Shown piece by piece: positions 40,893 to 47,911 of a stretch of DNA of 64,000 nt. The stretch spans positions 99,174-163,173 of the forward strand of contig NZ_PJAR01000024.1 in NCBI RefSeq assembly GCF_002836745.1. The letters are read 5' to 3'. A program made the position numbers and the translations under genes. Position 1 is the first letter of the stretch; each line of letters starts with the position of its first letter. The stretch is from Glaciecola sp. 33A (lineage in GTDB: Bacteria > Pseudomonadota > Gammaproteobacteria > Enterobacterales > Alteromonadaceae). Below the pieces are notes generated by a model. That model saw nothing but the letters and a program-made list of their open reading frames with translations, had not been told where the DNA came from and made no database searches.

Positions 40893-41189
40893 GTGCTTTT
40901 TATTGTAATAGTAATTGGAATGATGCTTTATGTAGTCAGTTGTATTTTGATAGTTCGATTACATTTGAAACTTAGGCTTAAGGCAAGAGGTAAGTTATTT
41001 TTTGAATACATGCTCTGGTTCGCCTTTATCGTCATTTATTTGCCTTTTTCATTTTTCTTTCCGGCTTGGTTAACTGAGTATTTTGCAGTTTGGGAGAGAA
41101 CTTCTACTACCACAATGACGATGTTATTTTTAGGTGTGCTGGTTTCAGCAAGTTGTTTATTTAAGTATGGTAGGGTTAGGGAAATATAA
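40893..41189 (+). CDS. Cassette 5: membrane protein, GTG start
   Basis: A 98-residue hydrophobic protein with three membrane segments (about residues 2-20, 37-55 and 74-90). It starts with GTG 40893, with GGGAAAG nine bases upstream. It ends GAAATATAA, and that sequence is also the R'' that pairs with the TTATATTTC at the cassette's 5' end. The repeated module A follows 18 bases later. Family unknown. Confidence 0.6.
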   Translation: MLFIVIVIGMMLYVVSCILIVRLHLKLRLKARGKLFFEYMLWFAFIVIYLPFSFFFPAWLTEYFAVWERTSTTTMTMLFLGVLVSASCLFKYGRVREI

Positions 41190-41207
41190 CAAACGACTAT
41201 GGCTAAA

Positions 41208-41510
41208 GCTCGTTCTTTCAAGAGTCACTCTCATCTGTTTTTAATGAGTTAATTTCGGGTTCGCGAGCATTTGCTGTTTGGTTCTCGCTGATTAACACCA
41301 GTTGTTGTTTGGGCTTCAAACGAGTATATTTTTACCTAAAAGGGTAACGCAAGGAGACATGGATTGTTGTATCAAAACCGCACTGACATTAAGCAACATA
41401 ATAAACGCATCAGTTCACTCCCTTCGGTCGCTGGGACAAGTTCACGGGCGCATTTCACTTCGTTCAAAAGCTGCACCCATAAACTTGCCCTTTATGCGGG
41501 GTGTTATATA
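41208..41510 (+). repeat. Repeated cassette 3' module A with promoter, leader ORF and attC
   Basis: First of three copies (see 41842 and 43439), starting GCTCGTTCTTTCAAGAGT and running 295 bases to the R' GTTATATA at 41503. It has a promoter with TTGTTG at 41302, a 17-base spacer and TATATT at 41325, then AAGGAGA at 41351 and an ATG at 41359. The leader ORF reads MDCCIKTALTLS... for 57 codons through the attC and stops at 41532 in an ATGA overlap with the next gene. Its R'' position (41394-41402) is degenerate. Confidence 0.75.
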
Positions 41511-41532
41511 TTTATTGGGAAGATTAATATGA
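41359..41532 (+). CDS. Leader ORF A through attC, coupled to cassette 6
   Basis: A 57-residue ORF with an excellent Shine-Dalgarno sequence (AAGGAGA) that starts MDCCIKT. It crosses the attC and ends in the sequence ATATGA, so its TGA overlaps the ATG of the cassette 6 gene. The peptide itself (HSLRSLGQ, ISLRSKAAPI) is encoded by attC sequence and probably has no function of its own. Its likely role is to bring ribosomes to the next cassette. Confidence 0.45.
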   Translation: MDCCIKTALTLSNIINASVHSLRSLGQVHGRISLRSKAAPINLPFMRGVIYLLGRLI

Positions 41533-41828
41533 AGCTTAAAAGTAACATTATTCTAACGGCGTTAATAATTGCATTTTACACAAGTCCTGCCCATGCCCTC
41601 AGGTGCAAGAATGGTAGTCTTGTTCTTAAAGGTGATACAACTTTCGAAGTTAAGGCAAGTTGTGGGCAACCTGATGATGAAGAGTATGTGGGCTCAGTAA
41701 AAAAGGGAGGTAAATATGTTAACGTCGAACGTTATTTGTATATTCCACCAAAAGGACAATTTTTAAAAATTGTAGAGTTTCACGACGGTGTAGTAGCTGA
41801 AATAATCAATGGTAGTAGAGTTCAGTAG
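41529..41828 (+). CDS. Cassette 6: DUF2845-like secreted protein
   Basis: A 99-residue protein with a signal peptide cleaved after SPAHA. The mature part ALRCKNGSLVLKGDTTFEV followed by CGQPD and VEFHDGVVAEI matches DUF2845, a small periplasmic family with two conserved cysteines that probably form a disulfide. GGGAAG precedes the ATG. The cassette boundary is firm: TTATATA at the start pairs with R'' ATATAAC at 42030. Confidence 0.7.
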   Translation: MKLKSNIILTALIIAFYTSPAHALRCKNGSLVLKGDTTFEVKASCGQPDDEEYVGSVKKGGKYVNVERYLYIPPKGQFLKIVEFHDGVVAEIINGSRVQ

Positions 41829-41841
41829 TCGCATTGTATGT

Positions 41842-42144
41842 GCTCGTTCTTTCAAGAGTCACTTTCATATGATTTTAATGCGCCATTCTCGGTTTTGCGA
41901 GCGCATAATGTTTGATTCCCGCTGTCACACATTAATTGTTGTTTCGACCTCAAACGAGTATTGTTTCACCTAAATGGTTACCGCAAGGAGACATGGATTG
42001 TTTTATCAAAACCTAGTTGAATCAACCAAATATAACAAACGCATTAGCTCACTCCCTTCGGTCGCTGGGACAACTTTAAGGGCGCATTTCGCTTCACTCA
42101 AGAGCTGCACCCATAAACTTGCCCTCTATGCTGGGTGTTATGTG
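41842..42144 (+). repeat. Repeated cassette 3' module B with promoter, leader start and attC
   Basis: Second copy of the 295-base module. TTGTTG at 41936, a 17-base spacer, TATTGT at 41959, AAGGAGA at 41985 and ATG at 41993 are all in the same places as in copy A. Here the leader is only seven codons (MDCFIKT) before TAG. The attC runs from R'' AAATATAAC (42028-42036) to R' GTTATGTG (42137-42144). Confidence 0.8.
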
Positions 42145-42158
42145 ACAAAGGAAGTCCT

Positions 42159-42533
42159 ATGAAAACTATATCGATAAATATTAGCTCAAAGCCTATCCAA
42201 TCATTTATAGCGTTCGTTGGACTATGTTTTTGGCTCATAGCTTGGTACATCACTCAAGTCACAGAAAACACAACGAGGTACCTTTTTTCAATGTACGATC
42301 TTCAAGTTGAGTCTCTTACAATGAAGGGTATTGATTCGACTAAGATGGTGCTTGATGGTGAGACGCTTCGTGAAATTGCCATCAGTTATAACAGTTACAG
42401 CGACTACGGCGTTATTGGGTTAGCGATTGCTGGAGGTTTTTTTCTATTGATATCACTTGCTTTGTCAGTCTTTAGTATCACCGTTAATAACAAAGCAAAA
42501 GATGATCTAAGCGAGAAAGTTCTTGGAAAATAA
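42159..42533 (+). CDS. Cassette 7: two-helix membrane protein
   Basis: A 124-residue protein starting ATG 42159 (MKTISINISSKPIQSF) with AAAGGAAG before it. The frame is open upstream only through attC. Two transmembrane segments (about residues 18-36 and 85-108) flank an extracytoplasmic loop of about 50 residues. The topology recalls small sensor or anchor proteins, but the family is unknown. Confidence 0.6.
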   Translation: MKTISINISSKPIQSFIAFVGLCFWLIAWYITQVTENTTRYLFSMYDLQVESLTMKGIDSTKMVLDGETLREIAISYNSYSDYGVIGLAIAGGFFLLISLALSVFSITVNNKAKDDLSEKVLGK

Positions 42534-42544
42534 TAGGGAAATGT

Positions 42545-42647
42545 CACATAACAAGTCAATAAACAGAGATTATCAGCTCATGTCACGCCGCTTGCATTCG
42601 CAATCGTCACGCCATAATCTGCTAACTCGTTATTGAGGTGTTATATT
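42545..42647 (+). repeat. attC 7
   Basis: R'' CACATAAC pairs with the GTTATGTG start of cassette 7. R' GTTATATT at 42640. The inner part (AGATTATCAGCTC ... ATAATCTGCTAACTC, about 100 bases in all) is of a different type from attC 1-4. Confidence 0.85.
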
Positions 42648-42708
42648 GCTAAAGATATTTTGAAGTTTAACGTAGAAGCTTGGGTCAATCTTAATAGGAG
42701 CTAAAGAC

Positions 42709-42861
42709 ATGGAAAATTTAGGTTTTGTATTTGGAATCATAGGTATGTCTATGGGAGTAACAGGCTTTGTTTTTGGGATTGTATCAATGTCCAAAATTGA
42801 TAAACTTGAAAAAAGACTTAATGAGCTTGATGTTCTAAATCAGGACGTTAAGTCAAGTTGA
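42709..42861 (+). CDS. Cassette 8: 50-residue membrane peptide
   Basis: A short gene starting MENLGFVFGIIGMSMGVTG, with AGGAG eight bases before the ATG. One hydrophobic segment (residues 5-26) is followed by a charged helix with coiled-coil spacing (KIDKLEKRLNELDVLNQ). It fills the cassette between the cores at 42640 and 42961. A small single-pass protein with a cytoplasmic coiled coil is likely. Family unknown. Confidence 0.65.
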   Translation: MENLGFVFGIIGMSMGVTGFVFGIVSMSKIDKLEKRLNELDVLNQDVKSS

Positions 42862-42891
42862 TGGCTATCCTTTACTTCATAGAACAATCGC

Positions 42892-42968
42892 AATATAACA
42901 AGCCAAGTCAGCGGGAATTTTACTCGCTGAAAAACACTCATAAAATCCCCTGCTTGGGGCGTTATATG
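42892..42968 (+). repeat. attC 8
   Basis: R'' AATATAAC pairs with the GTTATATT start of cassette 8. R' GTTATATG at 42961. Short, about 77 bases, with GCGGGAATTTTA and TAAAATCCCCTGC inner boxes. Confidence 0.88.
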
Positions 42969-42992
42969 TCAATTAATAGAGAGTAGAACGTA

Positions 42993-43208
42993 ATGAATAG
43001 CAAAGTAGGATTGCCAATACGAATAATGGCGGCAATAGTAGTTTTACCTTTTCTCGCATTATTTTTATTGCCTGTCGTCGGCCTGTTGTTGGGCGATGGG
43101 TTTGAGTTTGATGGTACATATTTTATAAGTGCTTTTGCAGTCATTGGTCTACTAACGATTGTAATAACAGGAAGAGTACCCTTGCACTCAGGATCAGATG
43201 GCAAGTAA
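42993..43208 (+). CDS. Cassette 9: small membrane protein
   Basis: A 71-residue protein with two hydrophobic segments (about residues 10-33 and 43-59), starting MNSKVGLPIRIMAAIVV. AGAGAGTAG lies before the ATG. I do not recognise it. The attC after it is badly shortened, so this cassette may no longer be excisable by itself. Confidence 0.6.
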   Translation: MNSKVGLPIRIMAAIVVLPFLALFLLPVVGLLLGDGFEFDGTYFISAFAVIGLLTIVITGRVPLHSGSDGK

Positions 43209-43233
43209 CAAAGCTTGAAGAGGGTGTTATGTT
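43204..43233 (+). repeat. Truncated attC 9
   Basis: Only about 30 bases separate a poor R'' (AAGTAAC) from R' GTTATGTT at 43226. The palindromic centre is missing. Confidence 0.6.
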
Positions 43234-43252
43234 TAGATTGACGAGTAAGTAA

Positions 43253-43432
43253 ATGAATAAATATGAATACAAAATTGAAAAAGTGCTTTATTCGTTGGCT
43301 TCGCGAGGAGAGGAGCGATTAAAAATGGAGTGTGAAGTTAATGGTAACCTCGGTTGGGAGCTTGTAAGCACTCAATATCATTGGTTTACTGCTCAGTACA
43401 TCCTGTTTTTTAAGCGGCAGAAGCACGACTGA
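43253..43432 (+). CDS. Cassette 10: DUF4177-like small protein
   Basis: A 59-residue protein, MNKYEYKIEKVLYSL ... NGNLGWELVSTQYHW ... FFKRQKHD. The pattern of a YEYK start, an LN-type G-WELV centre and a final FKR strand is that of DUF4177, a tiny beta-alpha-beta family common in bacteria and phages with unknown function. It has no strong ribosome site. Module C begins six bases after the stop. Confidence 0.65.
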   Translation: MNKYEYKIEKVLYSLASRGEERLKMECEVNGNLGWELVSTQYHWFTAQYILFFKRQKHD

Positions 43433-43438
43433 CAATAG

Positions 43439-43741
43439 GCTCGTTCTTTCAAGAGTGACACCCATCTGTTTTTAATGAGTTAATTTCGGGTTCGCGAGCA
43501 TTTCTTGTTTGGTTTTCGCTGCTAACCATCAGTTGCTGTTTCAGATTCAAACGAGTATATTTTTACCAAAATGGTTAACGCTAGGAGACATGGATTGTTT
43601 TATCAAGACCGAGTTAAGCCAACCAAATATAACAAACACATCAACTCACTCGCTGCGCTCGCTGGGAAAATTTTACGGTCGCATTTCACTTCGTTCAAAA
43701 GCTGCGCCCATAAAATTTCCCGTTATGTGGGGTGTTATGTG
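43439..43741 (+). repeat. Repeated cassette 3' module C with promoter, leader ORF and attC
   Basis: Third copy of the 295-base module. TTGCTG at 43533, a 17-base spacer, TATATT at 43556, AGGAGA at 43583 and ATG at 43590 align with copies A and B without gaps. The attC runs from R'' AAATATAAC (43625-43633) to R' GTTATGT (43734-43740). The leader ORF (MDCFIKTELSQ...) stays open through the attC into the next gene. Confidence 0.8.
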
Positions 43742-43757
43742 TTTTAAAGGATTTTTT

Positions 43758-44120
43758 ATGCAATCTAAAGTTTTAACAATAATCATTCTAAGTTTAATGT
43801 TTGGGTGTCAATCTACTCCACAAAATGCTGAATCAGGGAAAGGTCTATTGATTGGAGAATATTCATCAGCTGTAAAAGTTATGATTCGCCAAATTGATAA
43901 AGGCGATATTTTATGGGAAGGTAATTATAAATTAGGTACTACAGCATCTATCGAAGTTGGTAACCATACCGTATCAATAATGTGTGAGTTTTCTTATTCA
44001 TGGGGCAAGAAGTTATCCCCAGGCACCCTGAATATTGATATAAAGCCCGACACTGTTTATAACGTCTCTGGCAAGCTTTCACCAAGTGGTGATAACTGTT
44101 TGGTGGTAGCAAACACATAA
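43758..44120 (+). CDS. Cassette 11: lipoprotein
   Basis: A 120-residue lipoprotein starting MQSKVLTIIILSLMFGCQS with lipobox MFGC at residue 17. The mature part is beta-rich and contains a second cysteine in SIMCEF and a third in DNCLV. I do not recognise the family. The frame is continuous with the leader ORF that starts at 43590 in module C, so a longer 176-residue fusion could also be made. That form would bury the signal peptide. Confidence 0.65.
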   Translation: MQSKVLTIIILSLMFGCQSTPQNAESGKGLLIGEYSSAVKVMIRQIDKGDILWEGNYKLGTTASIEVGNHTVSIMCEFSYSWGKKLSPGTLNIDIKPDTVYNVSGKLSPSGDNCLVVANT

Positions 44121-44216
44121 CAAGTCGTTCAAGCGGGACTCGTAACAGTTGGCTCGGTTTCGCTTCGCTACACATTTTAGCCAACTATTTCTCGCCCCTT
44201 AACGAGGCGTTAGGCA
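44114..44216 (+). repeat. attC 11
   Basis: R'' CACATAAC overlaps the stop codon of cassette 11 and pairs with GTTATGTG. R' GTTAGGCA at 44209. Inner boxes AGTTGGCT and AGCCAACT, same family as attC 1-4. Confidence 0.9.
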
Positions 44217-44230
44217 TTCAGGGAAGAAAG

Positions 44231-44677
44231 ATGAATTCTGCTAGTAATAAGTATCTTCTCGCTGCAGCGCTTTGTTGCGCTTTAGCTGCCCTTGCTCATG
44301 TTGGTTGCATTGTGTTTGGCGGTGACTGGTATCGCTTCTTTGGTGCAGGTGAGCAAATGGCGCAGATGGCTGAGCAAGGGCTTTGGTATCCCACAATCGT
44401 CACTTCTGTCATTGTTGTAATACTTTGTATTTGGGCATTCTATGGTCTGTCGGGTTCTGGCGCGATTAAGCGCTTACCGCTAACTAGGTTAGCGCTGGTT
44501 GGCATCACTGGCATATTTTTGCTTCGGGGGGTTTCATTTGTTGGTTTAATGCCAATGTTTCCAGAAAACGGCTTAACTTTTTGGCTGGTAAGCTCAGCCA
44601 TCTGCTTGTTTATAGGCGGCCTATTTGCTGTTGGTACTTTTCAGCAATGGTCATTTTTAGGTGGTAAAAATGCCTAA
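44231..44677 (+). CDS. Cassette 12: four-helix membrane protein
   Basis: A 148-residue protein with four predicted transmembrane helices (about residues 7-29, 55-73, 86-106 and 115-134). It starts MNSASNKYLLAAALCCALAA with GGAAGAAAG before the ATG. Similar four-helix cassette proteins are common in chromosomal integrons, but no function is known. Its codon use is richer in G and C than in neighbouring cassettes. Confidence 0.65.
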   Translation: MNSASNKYLLAAALCCALAALAHVGCIVFGGDWYRFFGAGEQMAQMAEQGLWYPTIVTSVIVVILCIWAFYGLSGSGAIKRLPLTRLALVGITGIFLLRGVSFVGLMPMFPENGLTFWLVSSAICLFIGGLFAVGTFQQWSFLGGKNA

Positions 44678-44762
44678 CAATACGCATCACTCGCGGCCTG
44701 CGGCCGCTGGGACGCCAAACTCGCTGCCGCGTTTTTGTCGCCCGTGTGCTTTGCGTTAGGCA
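44671..44762 (+). repeat. attC 12
   Basis: R'' TGCCTAAC pairs with the GTTAGGCA start of cassette 12. R' GTTAGGCA at 44755. The body is G+C-rich (GCGGCCTGCGGCCGC, GCTGCCGCG) and unlike the other sites, suggesting a different source genome. Confidence 0.9.
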
Positions 44763-44780
44763 TTTTTGGAATTTCGTCAT

Positions 44781-44897
44781 ATGATAATTCGTAAATATTT
44801 AGAAAAAGATTGGTCCCGTATTTGTGAAATACACGATTTGGCAAGGCCAACAAAAGCTTACGTCAGCTTTCAGGCAATTTTTGCACGTTCAAATTAG
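44781..44897 (+). pseudogene. Cassette 13: truncated GNAT acetyltransferase start
   Basis: MIIRKYLEKDWSRICEIHDLARP is the typical start of a GNAT-family acetyltransferase. The similarity ends at about 44845 where the left inverted repeat begins, and the frame stops at 44897. No rest of the gene follows. A short frame at 53264-53337 on the far side of the bracketed segment (LKCYKESLGYGVLES) looks like a GNAT C terminus, but this link is uncertain. Confidence 0.65.
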
Positions 44898-44934
44898 TCT
44901 ACAATACTGCAAAAGCTGCCGTACGCAGTTCAAA
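44842..44934 (+). repeat. Left copy of 93-bp inverted repeat
   Basis: The sequence from CAAGGCCAACAAAAGCTTACG to the inner GTTCAAA is repeated in reverse complement at 53178-53270 with about seven mismatches and no gap by eye. The two copies bracket 8.2 kb. The inner third is also a member of a dispersed repeat family found singly at 55.97, 57.96 and 63.50 kb. Confidence 0.9.
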
Positions 44935-45036
44935 ATTATGTGAGAAGTTTGGTCCACAAACAATCCTGAACATTGGAGAATTTGATCTTCTCCTGTACTT
45001 CCAAACCGTTCATTCAGCCAGTCGTTAATTACGCCT

Positions 45037-46163
45037 TTTTTGCCACACTTGCCTGCACACCATTCAACGATGAACGATTGTGCTGGCAAAGCAGGGTTTA
45101 CTAACAAACAAGCGAAAACGGGGGCTGTTACCCTCATTCAACATTTTGGCAGTGCCCTGAATCTAAACATCCATTTTCACATGCTTTTTTTAGAAGGCGC
45201 TATTTCTGAAAATCCATGGGGCGGAACTACTTTTACGCGCATCAAAGCGCCATCTCGGTGACCGGTTCAACACAACGACATGGTCGAGCTAGTGCATATC
45301 ATTAGCCAACGTATTTCCCGATATTTAGAGAAAGTTGGCTTGGTAGAGCGCGATATGGAAAATAGCTACCTTAATCTACCATTCGATGATGAAGATAGTC
45401 TACTGCAAGGCGCATCCGTCAGCTATCGCATCGCCATGGGGCCTCAACAAGGGCAAAAGGTCTTTACCTTACAAACCCTCCCTGCGAGCAACAAAGGTGA
45501 ATATGGTCAGTTAGCCAATATAAGTGGATTTTCCCTACACGCAGGGGTATTCGCCAATGCCGATGAGCCGGACAAACTAGAATGGCTATGCCGTTAAATC
45601 AGCCGTCCCGCCATAAGTGAGCAGCGTTTGAGCATTACTGGTCATGGAAAAGTACGCTATGAATTAAAGACTCCCTATCGTGACGGAATCGGTAACCGGC
45701 GCGAACACACGTATTCTTTGACCCTCTCGATTTCATTGGCAAACTAGCCGCTCTCATTCCGCCGCCTAGACTCAACTTAACAAGATTTTTTGGCGTGTTT
45801 GCTCCCAATAGTGACCTTCGCGCTCTAGTAACCGCATCCCAACGTGGAAAAAACAGCCCTAAACTTATAAAGCAAGAAAATAACCAAATGGATAAACCTT
45901 ATCACGCGAGGAGCATGAGTTGGCTAGCAGGGACTGCGCAGCGTTTGAAGCGAGTCTTCAATATTGATATTACCGAATGTGAGAAATGCCAACGGCATAA
46001 TGTGAGTATAATAGTCTGCATCACCGACGTTTTTGTCATCAATAAAATACTGACTCACCTTGATAAACAGTACCTAGTATCAGCTCAAACGAAGCTATTG
46101 CCGCCTCTGCGAGCCCCGCTTTACGATTTCACCATTCAACGCGACTTCAATTATGGGGCATAG
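45037..46163 (+). pseudogene. IS91-family transposase, multiply broken
   Basis: Successive frames give TGAVTLIQHFGSALNLNIHFHMLFLEG (45100-45190), then GFSLHAGVFANADEPDKLEWLCR (about 45525-45595), ISRPAISEQRLSITGHGKVRYELKTPYRDG (to about 45690) and GVFAPNSDLRALV to the end. This order is that of IS91/ISCR Y2 rolling-circle transposases. The N-terminal zinc domain is missing, and there are several frameshifts and stops, so it is dead. Confidence 0.85.
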
Positions 46164-46366
46164 ACTACCTACTCGACACTTACTAAGACTTACATTATCT
46201 CATGGTAGGAGGACTTGCATGCGACGCCGAAGGTTTCTGTACCAATGGTCTATCAATATAAGAAATTTAAAGCTGTCATTTCAGCGAAAATAACCGCAAT
46301 TTCTCCTTAGTAAACATTAAACCATTCTAAAAGGCAGCTGTGACAATATCTAGTACATAGCGTTAA

Positions 46367-47407
46367 TTCGTCCTATACTCGGAATATGACGTTGCATCAG
46401 ACCTCTCCGCACAGGCAGAAGCCTTGATTACGAGCAACAATAGTACGAGTAGCAACTACACCACACTTAAGCTTAATTTGACGTATCAAAAAGCAAGCTT
46501 GGCGAATACCCTTGGCGAATATGCCAACGCTGTAACAGGGTTTAAAAACCTAATAGAGCAACTTAATGGTATTGGCGATTCACAAAACCTATCAATAGAT
46601 ATTCCTTATTATTACTTTGTAGCACATAACGGTTTGGGAACGGCATTGTCTAATTCCAGCGATGAAAGCGCAGCCTTAGCGAACACTAAGCTGGCTATAG
46701 ACTACTTAAAAAAATCGCCTCAAAAAAATGACTATATTGCAGAAGCATTAGTGTCGTATGGACATTCTTTGCGAAGCACAGGCGACTTAGTAGCGTCTGA
46801 AAATACCTTACTCGAAGCTCTGCAATTTGCGCGGCAACAACAGGAGAGTCCAACCCTTAGCTTAGCCCATAACTTGAACCAATTAGCCAGTTCAATGTTG
46901 CGCCTAAATAAGTTCGACGAAGCCCTGCCATATGCCTTAGAGGGACTAAGCATTAGGCAAAACTTGTTACCCACAGGGCATATGGAAGTAGTAGCTAGTA
47001 TGGGTATTGTAGGCTACCTTCGTATTGCTGTGGGCGACTATGACCAAGCAATAAGTGACTTACTAATCGCGTCAACAATATCTGAGAAAAAGTTTTCTGC
47101 CGATCATCCACGAACGGCAAACTGCAACATCTATTTAGGACTCGCGTATTTGAAAGTCAACGATAATCAAAGTGCCTTTGACGTGCTCAGCACCAGCGTA
47201 AATGTGCTCCAACAAGAGGTGTCTGAAGATAACAATAGATTGGCAGAGGCAGAAGCTTTACACGCAATCGCGGCGACGCGTTTGAATATAACAAACGATG
47301 TTGATGCCGTGCTTCAATCTGCCTTACTGCGCTTTAAAAAGACCCATGTTGAAGATACGTATCGATACCAGCGTTTTGTTAATACTTTGTCTGAGCTTAG
47401 CCAGTAA
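46367..47407 (+). pseudogene. Tetratricopeptide repeat protein, 5'-truncated
   Basis: The frame is open from 46367 but has no ATG or ribosome site. The first usable codon is a TTG at 46424 (327 residues). It holds several TPR units, for example LANTLGEYANAVTGFKNL, HSLRSTGDLVASENTLLEAL and LNKFDEALPYALEGLSI. It looks like the C-terminal repeat part of a larger protein, such as a kinase-TPR protein, that lost its front end when the IS91 remnant arrived. It could still be expressed from the TTG. Confidence 0.6.
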
Positions 47408-47552
47408 GAAAATAACACTGACTGGAGGCTGGTATTGCTATAAGGCACAATCGAAAAATATAAGCGTTTCAGACCGCTTTTCCTGCATTGTGAGGCTACC
47501 AAAATAAACAGAAAGGTGCTAACTTATAACCTGACGAAAGGATGCGTTTCAC

Positions 47553-47897
47553 GTGAAAATCCCCATTAAAGCTGCTTTGTTCTCTGCCTTTATCTTACCA
47601 GGTGCTGGGCACTGGCTGCTTCGCAGGTATCCAATCGCCATAATATACAGCGTATTTTCGCTAATCGCTGTGCTTTATATATCAGGTTTTGTAATATATG
47701 AAACACAAGCAATAGTGGATGAAATAGTGCAGGGCAAAATACCTGTAGACAACGGTATTGTTTCTACATTTATCGAAAGAGTTTATACACAACGGCCATT
47801 TAACGTGAGGGTAGCCTCTTATGGCTTAGCTGTGATATGGCTTTTATCGATTGTGCATGCATACATTAGCGCGTTAAAAAAATTCAAACATTCATAA
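47553..47897 (+). CDS. Small membrane protein with PGAGH motif
   Basis: A 114-residue protein starting with GTG. It has an N-terminal hydrophobic hairpin containing LPGAGHWLLRRY (similar to TM2/DUF5683-type small membrane proteins) and a C-terminal helix (about residues 92-108). It lies 14 bases before the DUF898 gene and is probably the first gene of a three-gene operon with DUF898 and the M48 protease. Confidence 0.65.
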   Translation: MKIPIKAALFSAFILPGAGHWLLRRYPIAIIYSVFSLIAVLYISGFVIYETQAIVDEIVQGKIPVDNGIVSTFIERVYTQRPFNVRVASYGLAVIWLLSIVHAYISALKKFKHS

Positions 47898-47911
47898 AAA
47901 AGGAAGTAGTA

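Noticed and set aside
41974..42162. 62-codon frame across attC 6
   Set aside because: It starts at a weak codon, runs through attC and overlaps the ATG of cassette 7 in another frame. The conserved leader in this copy is the seven-codon ORF at 41993.
41208..43741. CRISPR array
   Set aside because: The repeated blocks are 295 bases, three in number and spaced irregularly around genes. No short regularly spaced repeats or cas genes were seen in the window.
44889..45137. 82-codon minus-strand frame next to the IS91 remnant
   Set aside because: It lies across the inverted repeat and opposite recognisable transposase coding sequence, so it is a shadow.
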